A stretch of 26,225 nt of DNA, from positions 1,282,955-1,309,179 of the forward strand of contig BFEA01000097.1 in the NCBI GenBank assembly GCA_003427395.1, given 5' to 3'. The DNA comes from Chara braunii (Eukaryota; Streptophyta; Charophyceae; Charales; Characeae). Every line of letters starts with the position of its first letter. Within the stretch, counting starts at the first letter, position 1. Both the position numbers and the translations under genes were made by a program. The notes below the pieces were generated by a model. That model was not told where the DNA came from and made no database searches. It was given only the letters and a program-made list of their open reading frames with translations. Positions 9,475 to 16,798 of this stretch are shown here, in pieces.

Positions 9475-10170
9475 GAAGGCTCGTACAAACTCTACAAGCT
9501 GGATACCCCTCTCGCCTGTGAACGGTCCTCCAACGAACTGAGCGTATGAGATCCAATCTCGATCTGCCAACCCTCTCCTCAGTTCGTCTAACTCGCGACT
9601 AGCTAAATAGGTGTCGACAATGTGAGCCAGTCCCCAAAGCTCCTCCACTACGAACAAGGGAAGTCTCACTGGCAGTCCCACTGAGGGACAGGCAAAAGCC
9701 CCTCCTATCCGGAGTGTCGCCTCCGTCTCGCGAATTGGACCGTGCAACCTCTCTCTATCAACGCGGATGTCGTCTATCACCCCAGAGAGGATCGCTCTGG
9801 CCTCTTGCTCAGAGTGCCAAAACTCGTGCACCAAACCCCCTATGTAGGTTGCTCCACTCACCGAACGCGAGTAATAGATATGTCCTATGACCTCGATACT
9901 CGTCGTCGCAGGGACTCGCCAGCGCTGAGCATCCGGCTGATATGCCTCAATTGCATACGACCACAGGTGCACCACATCCGGTCCCAGTCGCATCGATCTC
10001 CAAGCAGAGTGAAATCCAGCCTCAGCTACGCTCCTAGCCGGCAAATCAAACTCCAGCATGTCGGCCTCCACTACCTCTGGAGGCCTAGGCCATCTGGCAC
10101 TGCCGATAGCGAGCTCCACTATACGAGTTGTTCTACCATCGAACCACCTATAAGCACTGGCTGTGGCTAA
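9475..10170 (-). pseudogene. Accessory ORF A2, left copy (3' end deleted)
   Basis: Open from just after a TGA at about 10171-10173 and without an ATG at the front (YRWFDGRTTR precedes ELAIGSARW). It covers the globular part of A2 and ends where the deletion brings in a TAG after VEFVRAF. The acidic, Trp-rich C-terminal tail present on the right (12131-12571) is lost. Unlike the right copy it has no internal frameshift. Paralogue of A1. Confidence 0.65.
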
Positions 10171-10224
10171 TCACTGCTCCCTCGCAGTCTTCGCTCCTAG
10201 CGCGTCTCGCCCGTACCCCGCCTT

Positions 10225-10796
10225 CTAGGTCTAGACAGCGACTCCTATCTTGGGGAAGTGGGCGTCGGTGACGTCGATTTCCTCCTCTGACTCAGAGTCG
10301 ACCCAGTCAGGCTCCCAGACGTCCTCGTCGTTCTCACGCTCCCACCCCTCGTCGTCGAAGTCGTCCTCGACGCGGTATGGGGGGAGCCCGATCGCCCGAT
10401 AATAACGCCTCAACTGATACTCACGTATCAGGGGTTCGTCAGGTGCGTCACTCCACAGACTCTCCCAGTCCTCCCAAAAAAGTCTGCCTATGCAGGTGAC
10501 GTACTCCGGTCCTATCCTAAGTGCCCTATCCAGCCACTCTTAAACGTATGAGGGCGGCATCACCCCTCTCTGGATATTGTCCCCTAACGAACGGATCAGT
10601 TCTATCAGCTGGACCCTCTCGTCTCCCCAACGAAGACCTCCTGTCGCGAGGGAGTAATGCAAGTACTGCTCATCTAGACAGCTCCTAACAAACGTTTGTA
10701 GCTCTCTATAGGCGAAGTGTGTCTCTACTATACCCCCTACGCCTCCGAAGAGCGAGTCTACGACAAAAGAGGGGAGAATAGCTCTCAAGGCGCTCG
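10225..10796 (-). pseudogene. Accessory ORF A1, left copy, truncated by palindrome centre
   Basis: The frame enters from the palindrome junction with no start (LPSFVVDSLFGG) and runs outward. TAA at 10540-10542 (TGG on the right) and TAG at 10231-10233 (TGG on the right) interrupt it. The tail is acidic with repeated Trp (DDEGWER, DVWEPDWVD). The 5' end of the gene is absent from both arms. Confidence 0.65.
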
Positions 10797-10811
10797 TCGG
10801 CAACACTTTGT
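10797..10811. other. Palindrome centre (15-bp spacer)
   Basis: The arms meet here: AAGGCGCTCG at 10787-10796 is the reverse complement of CGAGCGCCTT at 10812-10821, with 15 unpaired bases between. Both arms start inside the same gene (A1), so the junction truncates A1 in each arm. This is what a fold-back or template-switch event, or a false assembly join, would leave. Confidence 0.85.
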
Positions 10812-11383
10812 CGAGCGCCTTGAGAGTTGTCCTCCCCTCTTTTGTCGTAGACTCGCTCTTCGGAGGCGTAGGGGGTATAGTAAAGACATACTTGGCCTAT
10901 AGAGAGCTACAGACGTTTGTTAGGAGCAGTCTAGACGAGCACTACTTGCATTACTCGCTCGCAACAGGAGGTCTTCGTTAGGGAGACGAGAGGGTCCAGC
11001 TGATAGAGTTGATCCGTTCGTTAGGGGACGATATCCAGAGAAGGGTGCCGCCGCCCTCGTATGTCTGGGAGTGGCTGGATAGGGCACTTAGGACAGGACC
11101 GGAGTACGTCACCTACATAGGCAGGCTTTTTTGGGAGGACTGGGAGAGTCTGTGGAGTGACGCACCTGACGGACCCCTGATACGTGAGTATAAGTTGAGG
11201 CGTTATTATCGGGCGATCGGGCTCCAGCCATACCACGTCGAGGACGACTTCGACGACGAGGGGTGGGAGCGTGAGGACGACGAGGACGTCTGGGAGCCTG
11301 ACTGGGTCGACTCTGACTCGGAGGAGGAAATCGACGTCACCGACGCCCACTTCCCCAAGATAGGAGTCGCCGTCTGGACCTAG
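10812..11383 (+). pseudogene. Accessory ORF A1, right copy, truncated by palindrome centre
   Basis: The frame starts at the junction without an initiator and ends at TAG 11381-11383. TAG at 10979-10981 (TGG on the left) splits it. It aligns with A2: LPSFVV versus LPLFVV, AYREL versus ARREL, then YSLATGG versus YAQFVGG, and ERVQLIELIR versus ERGIQLVEFVR. The C-terminal tail is strongly acidic with spaced Trp residues, as in A2. No known family recognised; a basic partner or nucleic-acid-binding partner would be only a guess. Confidence 0.65.
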
Positions 11384-11437
11384 TAGGCGGGGTACGGGCG
11401 AGACGCACTAGGAGCGGAGACTGCGAGGGAGCAGTGA

Positions 11438-12571
11438 TTAGCGACAGCCAGTGCTTATAGGTGGTTCGATGGTAGAACAACTCGTATAGTGGAGCTCGCT
11501 ATCGGCAGTGCCAGATGGCCTAGGCCTCCAGAGGTAGTGGAGGCCGACATGCTGGAGTTTGATTTGCCGGCTAGGAGCGTAGCTGAGGCTGGATTTCACT
11601 CTGCTTGGAGATCGATGCGACTGGGACCGGATGTGCACCTGTGGTCATATGTGATTGAGGCATATCAGCCGGATGCTCAGCGCTGGCGAGTCCCTGCGAC
11701 GACGAGTATCGAGGTCATATGACATATCTATTACTCGCGTTCGGTGAGTGGAGCAACCTACATAGGGGGTTTGGTGCACAAGTTTTGGCACTCGGAAGCA
11801 AGAGGCCAGAGCGATCCTATCTTGGGTGATAAACGGCATCTGCGCTGATAGAGAGAGGTTGCACGGTCCAATTCAAAAGACGAGGGCGACACTCCGAATG
11901 GAGGGGCTTTTGCCTGTCCCTCGGTGGGACTGCGAGTGAGACTTCCCTTGTTCGTAGTGGGGGAGCTTTGGGGACTGGCTCACATTGTCGACACCTATTC
12001 GGCTAGGCGCGAGTTAGACGGACTGAGGAGAGGGTTGGCAGATCGAGATTGGATCTCATATGCTCAGTTCGTTGGAGGACCGTTCACAGGTGAGAGAGGT
12101 ATACAGCTTGTAGAGTTTGTACGGGCCTTCGCACCTTCTGGAGAGCAGGACTCCTCCTACCCGTATCAGCCTTTGGAGTTCTGGCTAGCGCTGGAGAGGA
12201 AGGCTAAGAGACCGGTCGATTATCTGGAGGGCCTAGGTGCGTTACTGAGTGAGACGCGCGAGGACAGGCCTGCTCCCCTTATTTTGCCTTGGGAGATAGA
12301 GGCGCACTATCATCAGGTACACCTAGAGGGACAGGATCTTGGGTGGTATGCTAAGGATAGAGAGTGGGAGACTGTAGGTGAGATAGAGCCTTGGGGAGAG
12401 CAGGATCAGGGCTGGGGAGACCTGGTGATAGGGGATCGCCAGGACCAGACAGGAGGAGAGGCGCCGCAAGAGGACGGGTGGGGACATCTCCTACAGGCCG
12501 AGGGACAAGGGGATATCCCTTGGGGACGAGGGAATGAGGACAAGGATATGCTGGATGCGCGAGGCGACTAG
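11438..12571 (+). pseudogene. Accessory ORF A2, right copy (unknown, ~378 codons)
   Basis: Opens after TGA 11435-11437 with no ATG at the front, so a start or an upstream exon is missing. The globular part (RWPRPPEV, FDLPARS, RLPLFVV, ERGIQLVEF) is followed by a PWEIEAHYH region and a Trp/Gly/Gln/Asp-rich tail (EPWGEQDQGWGD). TGA at 11720-11722 (GGA on the left) is a nonsense change. A 1-nt insertion near 11800 and a 1-nt deletion near 11897 shift the frame between them relative to the left copy. Paralogue of A1. Confidence 0.65.
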
Positions 12572-12682
12572 AGGAAGGGCATATCCGGGCGTAGCGTAGA
12601 GAGGAGAGTGGTGGAGTGTCTGATCATAAACATAGGGAGAAAACTTTAGATAAGACGGGGATTGCAAGAAGCGCTGGTAGAG

Positions 12683-12919
12683 ATGGCGGACAAAGACACT
12701 TTGAGAGTGACCCTTTCCTTGCGGCGAGATAGGATAGGGGGTTGGGAAGAAGAAGCGATGAACGATGTTGCGCAACGGATCAGACTCATGACTGAGCATG
12801 TCCTGGAGATACGGAGAGACCAGAGATACGTCGAGTTTACCTTCTACTTCCATGGAGCTGACGGGAGAGTGCACAACACCTACTCGACTATTCTGAGTCT
12901 GAGTGGTAGAGTTGTCTGA
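12683..12919 (+). CDS. Accessory ORF B (78 aa, unknown)
   Basis: The ATG at 12683 fits the start of a compact charged protein; an upstream TTG in frame is less likely in a eukaryote. The sequence alternates a beta-like stretch (LRVTLSLRRD), a helix-like acidic stretch (WEEEAMNDVAQRI) and another beta-like stretch (YVEFTFYFHG). This order resembles the E domain, but the similarity is weak. Present only in the right arm, because the left copy fell in the 1.4-kb deletion. Confidence 0.5.
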   Translation: MADKDTLRVTLSLRRDRIGGWEEEAMNDVAQRIRLMTEHVLEIRRDQRYVEFTFYFHGADGRVHNTYSTILSLSGRVV

Positions 12920-12991
12920 GAGTGCAGTGACGTCGTCGGAACGTGTGCGACAAAAAGGGTTAGAGTGGTACGGAATGAGCGGCGTGTGGTG

Positions 12992-13453
12992 ATGAGGAGC
13001 GATTGTGACGTCCGGTTGACGTATGTGTGGACACGAGGATCAGAGTCCCGTAGAGTGAAAGACTTGATAGGGCCGAGAGAGGCGACGCTGGGATATGATG
13101 TGTCACTTCCGGTGCGCTTAGAGGAAGGAACTTGGGTGCCAATCCGACATTATGGCACTTGGCTGGCGAAAGGGGTTTTCTTGTGGACAGTGATTACGGA
13201 GGACCAGGGATTCCTCCGACGGGTGAAGGGTATAGGACATCTTGTGTTTGATGAGGCGAGAGATATAGAGATAGGGCTGACGCCTGCAGGCGCTAGCAGA
13301 ATCTGGTGGAAATATGAGATCTTAGCAGAGGCCATAATGAGAAGACGACTGGCTAGCATGGCTGGAGGTAGGCCTTTTACCACGCGAATCGTGATCGGTT
13401 CTCCTCCACAGATTTACCATCCGATAGGGAGCTGGCGGATGGTATTACCTTAG
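12992..13453 (+). CDS. Accessory ORF C (153 aa, unknown), possibly joined to D
   Basis: The first ATG in frame is 12992. The protein has several aromatic/basic stretches (RLTYVWTRG, WVPIRHYGTW, RIWWKYEIL) and no recognised motif. It ends at TAG 13451-13453, but the same frame is open again immediately afterwards and continues into D. C and D may therefore have been one gene of about 250 codons interrupted by a nonsense codon. There is no left copy to test this, since the left arm has a deletion here. Confidence 0.5.
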   Translation: MRSDCDVRLTYVWTRGSESRRVKDLIGPREATLGYDVSLPVRLEEGTWVPIRHYGTWLAKGVFLWTVITEDQGFLRRVKGIGHLVFDEARDIEIGLTPAGASRIWWKYEILAEAIMRRRLASMAGGRPFTTRIVIGSPPQIYHPIGSWRMVLP

Positions 13454-13753
13454 TCTGTTATAGAACAAACTTACGGAAGTGTAGACTGCTTGAGAAAGGC
13501 AGTCGACCACACTCAGCACGCGTTCTTACTAGGGCTAGAGCCTTGATTCCTAGAAGCATACTACTCAGTCTGCGTAAAATGGGGACCTCCAGATAAGGAG
13601 ACGCGGAGAGACTTGATAGATGCTACCTGCTGGGCAGACTTTCTAAGACCTGCAAATCTGATTCACTCTTGTCGAAGGCGCGCAGAAGACAAGCACGTCG
13701 GGTTGGAGGACCTGAGATACTTATTTGAGCATAAAGAGCAGAAGGGATGCTAG
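13454..13753 (+). pseudogene. Accessory ORF D, right copy
   Basis: Same frame as C, entering directly after its TAG without an ATG. TGA at 13544-13546 (CGA on the left) interrupts it. It ends at TAG 13751-13753, overlapping the ATG of E1 by 7 bp. Motifs include YYSVCVKWGPP, a Cys-Trp pair (DATCWADFL) and SCRRR. Function unknown. Confidence 0.55.
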
Positions 13754-14172
13754 GACGTATGACTGTTGGGATTAATGTGAGCAGGCAATTAGTTAACGAG
13801 GGCTTTACGATTACAGTTTCACTGAGAGCTCACATAGACGACAACCTGACAGAGCAAGAGAGTTTCCTACAAGCCAGGGAGTTCATCCGAGAATATAGAC
13901 CAGGAGTTCTCGAATGCGTAACCTTTCAGACAAAGATATCGTACGAGGTGATGGTGTGGTCAGCAGGGTACCTACGAGCCGAGTTGTTCTTTGATGAGAC
14001 GGTAGCGGAAGCTAAGAGTAGGATACGAGCCCCCGGACATGGCAGAGCGCGAACAACAACTGTATCGATACAGACTCAGAGCCTCATATTCGCTCCGGTG
14101 GGACCGCAGAGGATCCGACTCCTGGAGGAATGTGAGCGAGAGGAACCCTCGAGTAGCTACTCGAGAAATTGA
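13747..14172 (+). CDS. Accessory ORF E1 (E-family domain, stop lost)
   Basis: ATG at 13747 overlaps the D stop. Residues 10-93 form the E domain: VSRQL, a beta-like FTITVSLRA, an EQESFLQAREFIRE helix, RPGVLE, ISYEVMVW, and FFDETVAEAKSRI. E2 has the same blocks (VSRQL, IREQRPGAL, VVYEVIV, DETPAEARS). At codon 94 the right arm has CGA where the left has TGA. The last 47 residues overlap E2 in another frame and look like read-through, so the original protein was probably about 93 aa. Function unknown. Confidence 0.6.
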   Translation: MLGRMTVGINVSRQLVNEGFTITVSLRAHIDDNLTEQESFLQAREFIREYRPGVLECVTFQTKISYEVMVWSAGYLRAELFFDETVAEAKSRIRAPGHGRARTTTVSIQTQSLIFAPVGPQRIRLLEECEREEPSSSYSRN

Positions 14173-14470
14173 GACAAGGAGCCTCTCCCCTCAGCAACGC
14201 CTTCCCTATGATCGGGTTGTTTCTAGGCAATTAGCGTGTGACAGCGAGACCCTACAGATTCTTTTGAAGGTGAGCATAGAAGAAGAATTGTCAGACGGCG
14301 AGTTCAAAGAACTTGCAGGAGACGTTATACGAGAGCAGAGACCTGGGGCCTTGAGGGAATTGACGACGCAGAGTTGGGTGGTATATGAGGTAATCGTATG
14401 CGTTAAGAGAAACGTGCGTTTGGAGATAATTAGGGATGAGACACCCGCGGAAGCTCGAAGCAATATGTGA
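14039..14470 (+). CDS. Accessory ORF E2: Gag-like module fused to E domain (143 aa)
   Basis: Intact from ATG 14039 to TGA 14468-14470. The N-terminal 40 or so residues contain YSLRWDRR, then W-R-x-V-x-x-R-N-P-R. Gag of the same element has the matching run at about 17995-18060 (YSLRWDRR, D-x-W-R-S-V-x-D-R-N-P-R), a clear shared module. Residues about 58-143 are an E domain ending DETPAEARS. This is the best-preserved array gene on the right. It may be a Gag-derived accessory protein; that is inference. Confidence 0.65.
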   Translation: MAEREQQLYRYRLRASYSLRWDRRGSDSWRNVSERNPRVATREIETRSLSPQQRLPYDRVVSRQLACDSETLQILLKVSIEEELSDGEFKELAGDVIREQRPGALRELTTQSWVVYEVIVCVKRNVRLEIIRDETPAEARSNM

Positions 14471-14847
14471 TAGAAGCTCAGGAAAAAAAGAAAGATGGAT
14501 CGTGGAAGATGGAAGATCTAGAAGGAGGAGAGAAGAGAATAGAGGAGCGTATTGTTAAACGCATCGCTGAACGTGTCAAGGAAGTCAGCCTTCAGATTCA
14601 TGATTGCGGGCCTAACAAGGAAAAGAGTGAACTGCACAAAATAGAAGGTGCGACGAAGGCCGTGAGAAGGCTTTTTATAAGGGACAGAGACTTCCTTAGA
14701 AGGTGGAGGTTAAAATTTGTAGAGAGTGTCAATAGGAGAGGGCAAGGAGACGAAGGATCACTTGAGTCGACAAGAAGGAAAGAGGAGTTGATAGAGACTG
14801 CAACGTCAGGAGAAAAGAAAGATGTCGTTGATAGTGACGTGGGATGA
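14467..14847 (+). CDS. Accessory ORF F, right copy (unknown, charged)
   Basis: The open frame overlaps the E2 stop. The first ATG is at 14509, giving about 112 aa. It is rich in Lys, Arg and Glu with likely long helices (KRIEERIVKRIAERVKE, RDFLRRWRLKFVE) and an acidic, Ser-rich end. It is well conserved between arms with few changes. It could be a separate protein or an extension of E2 after a frame change. Confidence 0.55.
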   Translation: MIEAQEKKKDGSWKMEDLEGGEKRIEERIVKRIAERVKEVSLQIHDCGPNKEKSELHKIEGATKAVRRLFIRDRDFLRRWRLKFVESVNRRGQGDEGSLESTRRKEELIETATSGEKKDVVDSDVG

Positions 14848-14856
14848 GAAGGGAGA

Positions 14857-15354
14857 ATGAGCTCCGAAAGGTGTTCTATGCGAGTTATAGGAAAGTTGGA
14901 AGGGCCAACCGCTTGTGTTAAAATACGGTTGGAGCAACTACAGAAGCTCACCGTGAACGAGGAGGCAGAGAGCACTAGAGACGCCGTTCAAAAGGCGCGG
15001 GTGACTGGACTCTGGGTGGGGGAAAGAGATGTGCGATCGATCCGTTATTCCTTGCGCCTTTTCCCCTTCGATGGAGCGACATTGAGCAGAGCGTGACGCG
15101 AGACTCCCGCAAAGGCAGAGAAACTCCTGAAGAGTGAAGCCGAAGTGTCTGGAGACTTTGCTAAGGTCATAACAGAGAGCTCTGTTTTAAGAATTTACAA
15201 AGCACACGACCAGTACCAGAGTGAGTTCCTTTGGACGCTAGCCGCGATTGGAAAATTTGGAGATATAAACGATTTTGGGGCGTTCTATGAGCTTTTAGAG
15301 GAATCGACGGACAGGATCCTATTGGTCTTAGCTCTAATAGAGGCGGAATGTTAG
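14857..15354 (+). pseudogene. Accessory ORF G, right copy (nonsense)
   Basis: ATG at 14857. TGA at 15094-15096 replaces a TGG that is intact in the left copy (7650-8147), and the frame continues beyond to the natural stop at 15352-15354. The first half carries the E-like domain (VKIRLEQL, LTVNEEAES, RYSLRLF). RETPAKAE follows right after the stop. Function unknown. Confidence 0.7.
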
Positions 15355-15377
15355 ACACTTCATGGAGATTGTAAGAG

Positions 15378-15869
15378 ATGTCACTACCAGAGGCGGGACT
15401 ATCGAGGAGAAGGTGGAAATTCGAAGGTTGGAGTGGTTTTAGTGGATCCGAGCACGACAGAATACTTAAGAAATTGAGCGTTATTGGAAGGCGAGAAGTG
15501 TTTCCATATGAGGTAGTTAAGTATGAAGTACAGAACAGTGGAATCGAACGCAATCAATACTATGTTATGACCGTGCGGTTTCATGGCTTAGAGGTGTACC
15601 ACGTTGGTATGCCTAAAAAGAGGGAAGAAATTTGCTTATACGTAAGGACCTGGAGGAGAGCTGCTTGGGCATTAAGAGAAGAGGAAAAGAGGTTAAAAAG
15701 TTCGAGAAAGACTGTGGAGGTCTGCGACGACATTACTATTTTTGACGGTCTGCCTGGGCCGCCTGTTCCATCTCAAGGGTTAGAGCAAAACAAATGGAAG
15801 GCTGTAGTTGGATTCGCTCGGACAGTCAAGATTGAGGGTAAGTTCAAAAAGACCACTAGGGATGAATAG
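15378..15869 (+). CDS. Accessory ORF H1 (163 aa, unknown)
   Basis: Intact from ATG 15378. Central blocks (ILKKLSVIGRREV, PYEV, YYVMTVRF, GLEVYHV) and a C-terminal motif GLPGPPVP followed by KAVVGFAR all recur in H2, which follows 9 bp downstream. The Pro-rich P-P-V-P could be a protein-interaction motif, but that is a guess. Only an inverted 72-bp piece survives in the left arm. Confidence 0.6.
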   Translation: MSLPEAGLSRRRWKFEGWSGFSGSEHDRILKKLSVIGRREVFPYEVVKYEVQNSGIERNQYYVMTVRFHGLEVYHVGMPKKREEICLYVRTWRRAAWALREEEKRLKSSRKTVEVCDDITIFDGLPGPPVPSQGLEQNKWKAVVGFARTVKIEGKFKKTTRDE

Positions 15870-15878
15870 CATAAGGGA

Positions 15879-16373
15879 ATGAGTAAAGATACGACTATCT
15901 TAGAAAGGGAATTGCAGTCGAGAAGAGAGAGATTTTTTGCGGGCAACAGACCTTCGGATGGGGTGTTAGCAGAAATTTGCGAGAGATTGAGTTCCTTAGG
16001 GCGAAGAGAGGTTATTCCGTACGAGGTAATGACCTATGACCTAGTGGACAGCGGTTGGGAGCAGATACGTCTCTACATTATCACTGCTGGGTTCCTAGCT
16101 GTTGAGGTGTACGATGTTAGGATTTACCTCCCAGGTGAGCGAGAGAGCGATTTGATTTACGGACGGTGCTGGGTGAGCGCGGAAGAAGTCGTTGAGAATG
16201 AGCGGGATAGGCTCCAAGCGCTAGGTAAGGAGGTAATCTAGGACACCCGGGTAACGCTCTTTCAGGGGTTGCCCAGACCTCCTGTTCCGCGTCAAGTGGT
16301 TCGAGGGAGGAGCAATAAGGCAGTGGTTGGCTTAGCACTTCGATACTTTAATTTTGATGGCCGAAGGGGTTGA
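15879..16373 (+). pseudogene. Accessory ORF H2, tandem paralogue of H1
   Basis: ATG 15879. The blocks ERLSSLGRREV, PYEV, YIITAGF and VEVYDVRI match H1. TAG at 16239-16241 stops the frame, yet the same frame continues with TLFQGLPRPPVP and KAVVGLALR, matching the C-terminus of H1, and closes at TGA 16371-16373. Without that TAG the length would equal that of H1, so it is probably a nonsense mutation. Absent from the left arm. Confidence 0.6.
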
Positions 16374-16686
16374 TTACCCGCTCGCAGGAGCTCACGTCGC
16401 ACATCAAGGGTTGAGTGATCTAGCGCGGAGGACATCGGTCAACCTACAAGAGAGTTTGCGTTCTTGTGCACCGGAAGAGTTGATGAGGATCGCGACAGGG
16501 ATTTGTAGGAGAGTGAGGATATCAGAGTCCGGACTCATAGAAATTAGGAGAGGTATTCGATGCATAGAAGAGCAGGAGGGTGGGCTTTATTTTTACTTAG
16601 GGATTTTACGTATCGAGGGTGAGCACGAGATACAAGACGAGGCTGGAAGACTTGTTGCGATCCTGAGAGCGGTGGCAGACGAGTGA
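16357..16686 (+). CDS. Accessory ORF I (109 aa, unknown)
   Basis: ATG 16357, overlapping the last codons of H2. It contains LSDLARRT, a helix-like SCAPEELMRIATGICRRV, and a C-terminal part that looks like alternating strand and helix (GLYFYLGILRIEG). It ends just before the 25-bp repeats and is the last array gene before gag. No family recognised. The left copy is truncated. Confidence 0.55.
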   Translation: MAEGVDYPLAGAHVAHQGLSDLARRTSVNLQESLRSCAPEELMRIATGICRRVRISESGLIEIRRGIRCIEEQEGGLYFYLGILRIEGEHEIQDEAGRLVAILRAVADE

Positions 16687-16761
16687 TTGATTCTTTCATA
16701 GATCCGGGCTGCGGATTCATTCATAGGTCCGGGCTGCGAATTCATTTATAGGTCCAGGCTG
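16687..16761 (+). repeat. Three 25-bp tandem repeats, right copy
   Basis: Units 16687-16711, 16712-16736 and 16737-16761 share the core CATAG(G/A)TCC(G/A)GGCTG. They fill the gap between gene I and the gag ATG at 16799 and are mirrored at 7201-7275. The position suggests a leader or regulatory role, unproven. Confidence 0.85.
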
Positions 16762-16798
16762 TTGGTGTTGAACCACTAAATCAGAAGAGGGAAAATAT

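Larger units (their letters stand above)
290..10796 (-). repeat. Left arm of a giant imperfect palindrome
   Basis: The reverse complement of this segment matches 10812-23389 in order and content. Coordinates of matching positions sum to a constant that steps only at indels: about 21608 near the centre, 23004, 23962, 23968, 23659 and 23678 outward. Relative to the right arm, the left lacks about 1.4 kb at the 9474/9475 junction and about 0.95 kb near 7563, and it carries a 309-bp artefact at 4085-4393. Identity is visibly lower near the centre (roughly nine in ten bases by eye) than in the retroelement part. The outer match stops about 290, next to the end of the integrase reading frame. Confidence 0.93.

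Noticed and set aside
16762-16798. A tRNA primer-binding site (TGGTGTTGAACC) before gag
   Set aside because: It begins with TGG, but the implied tRNA 3' end does not leave room for a normal T-arm, and no LTR boundary adjoins it.
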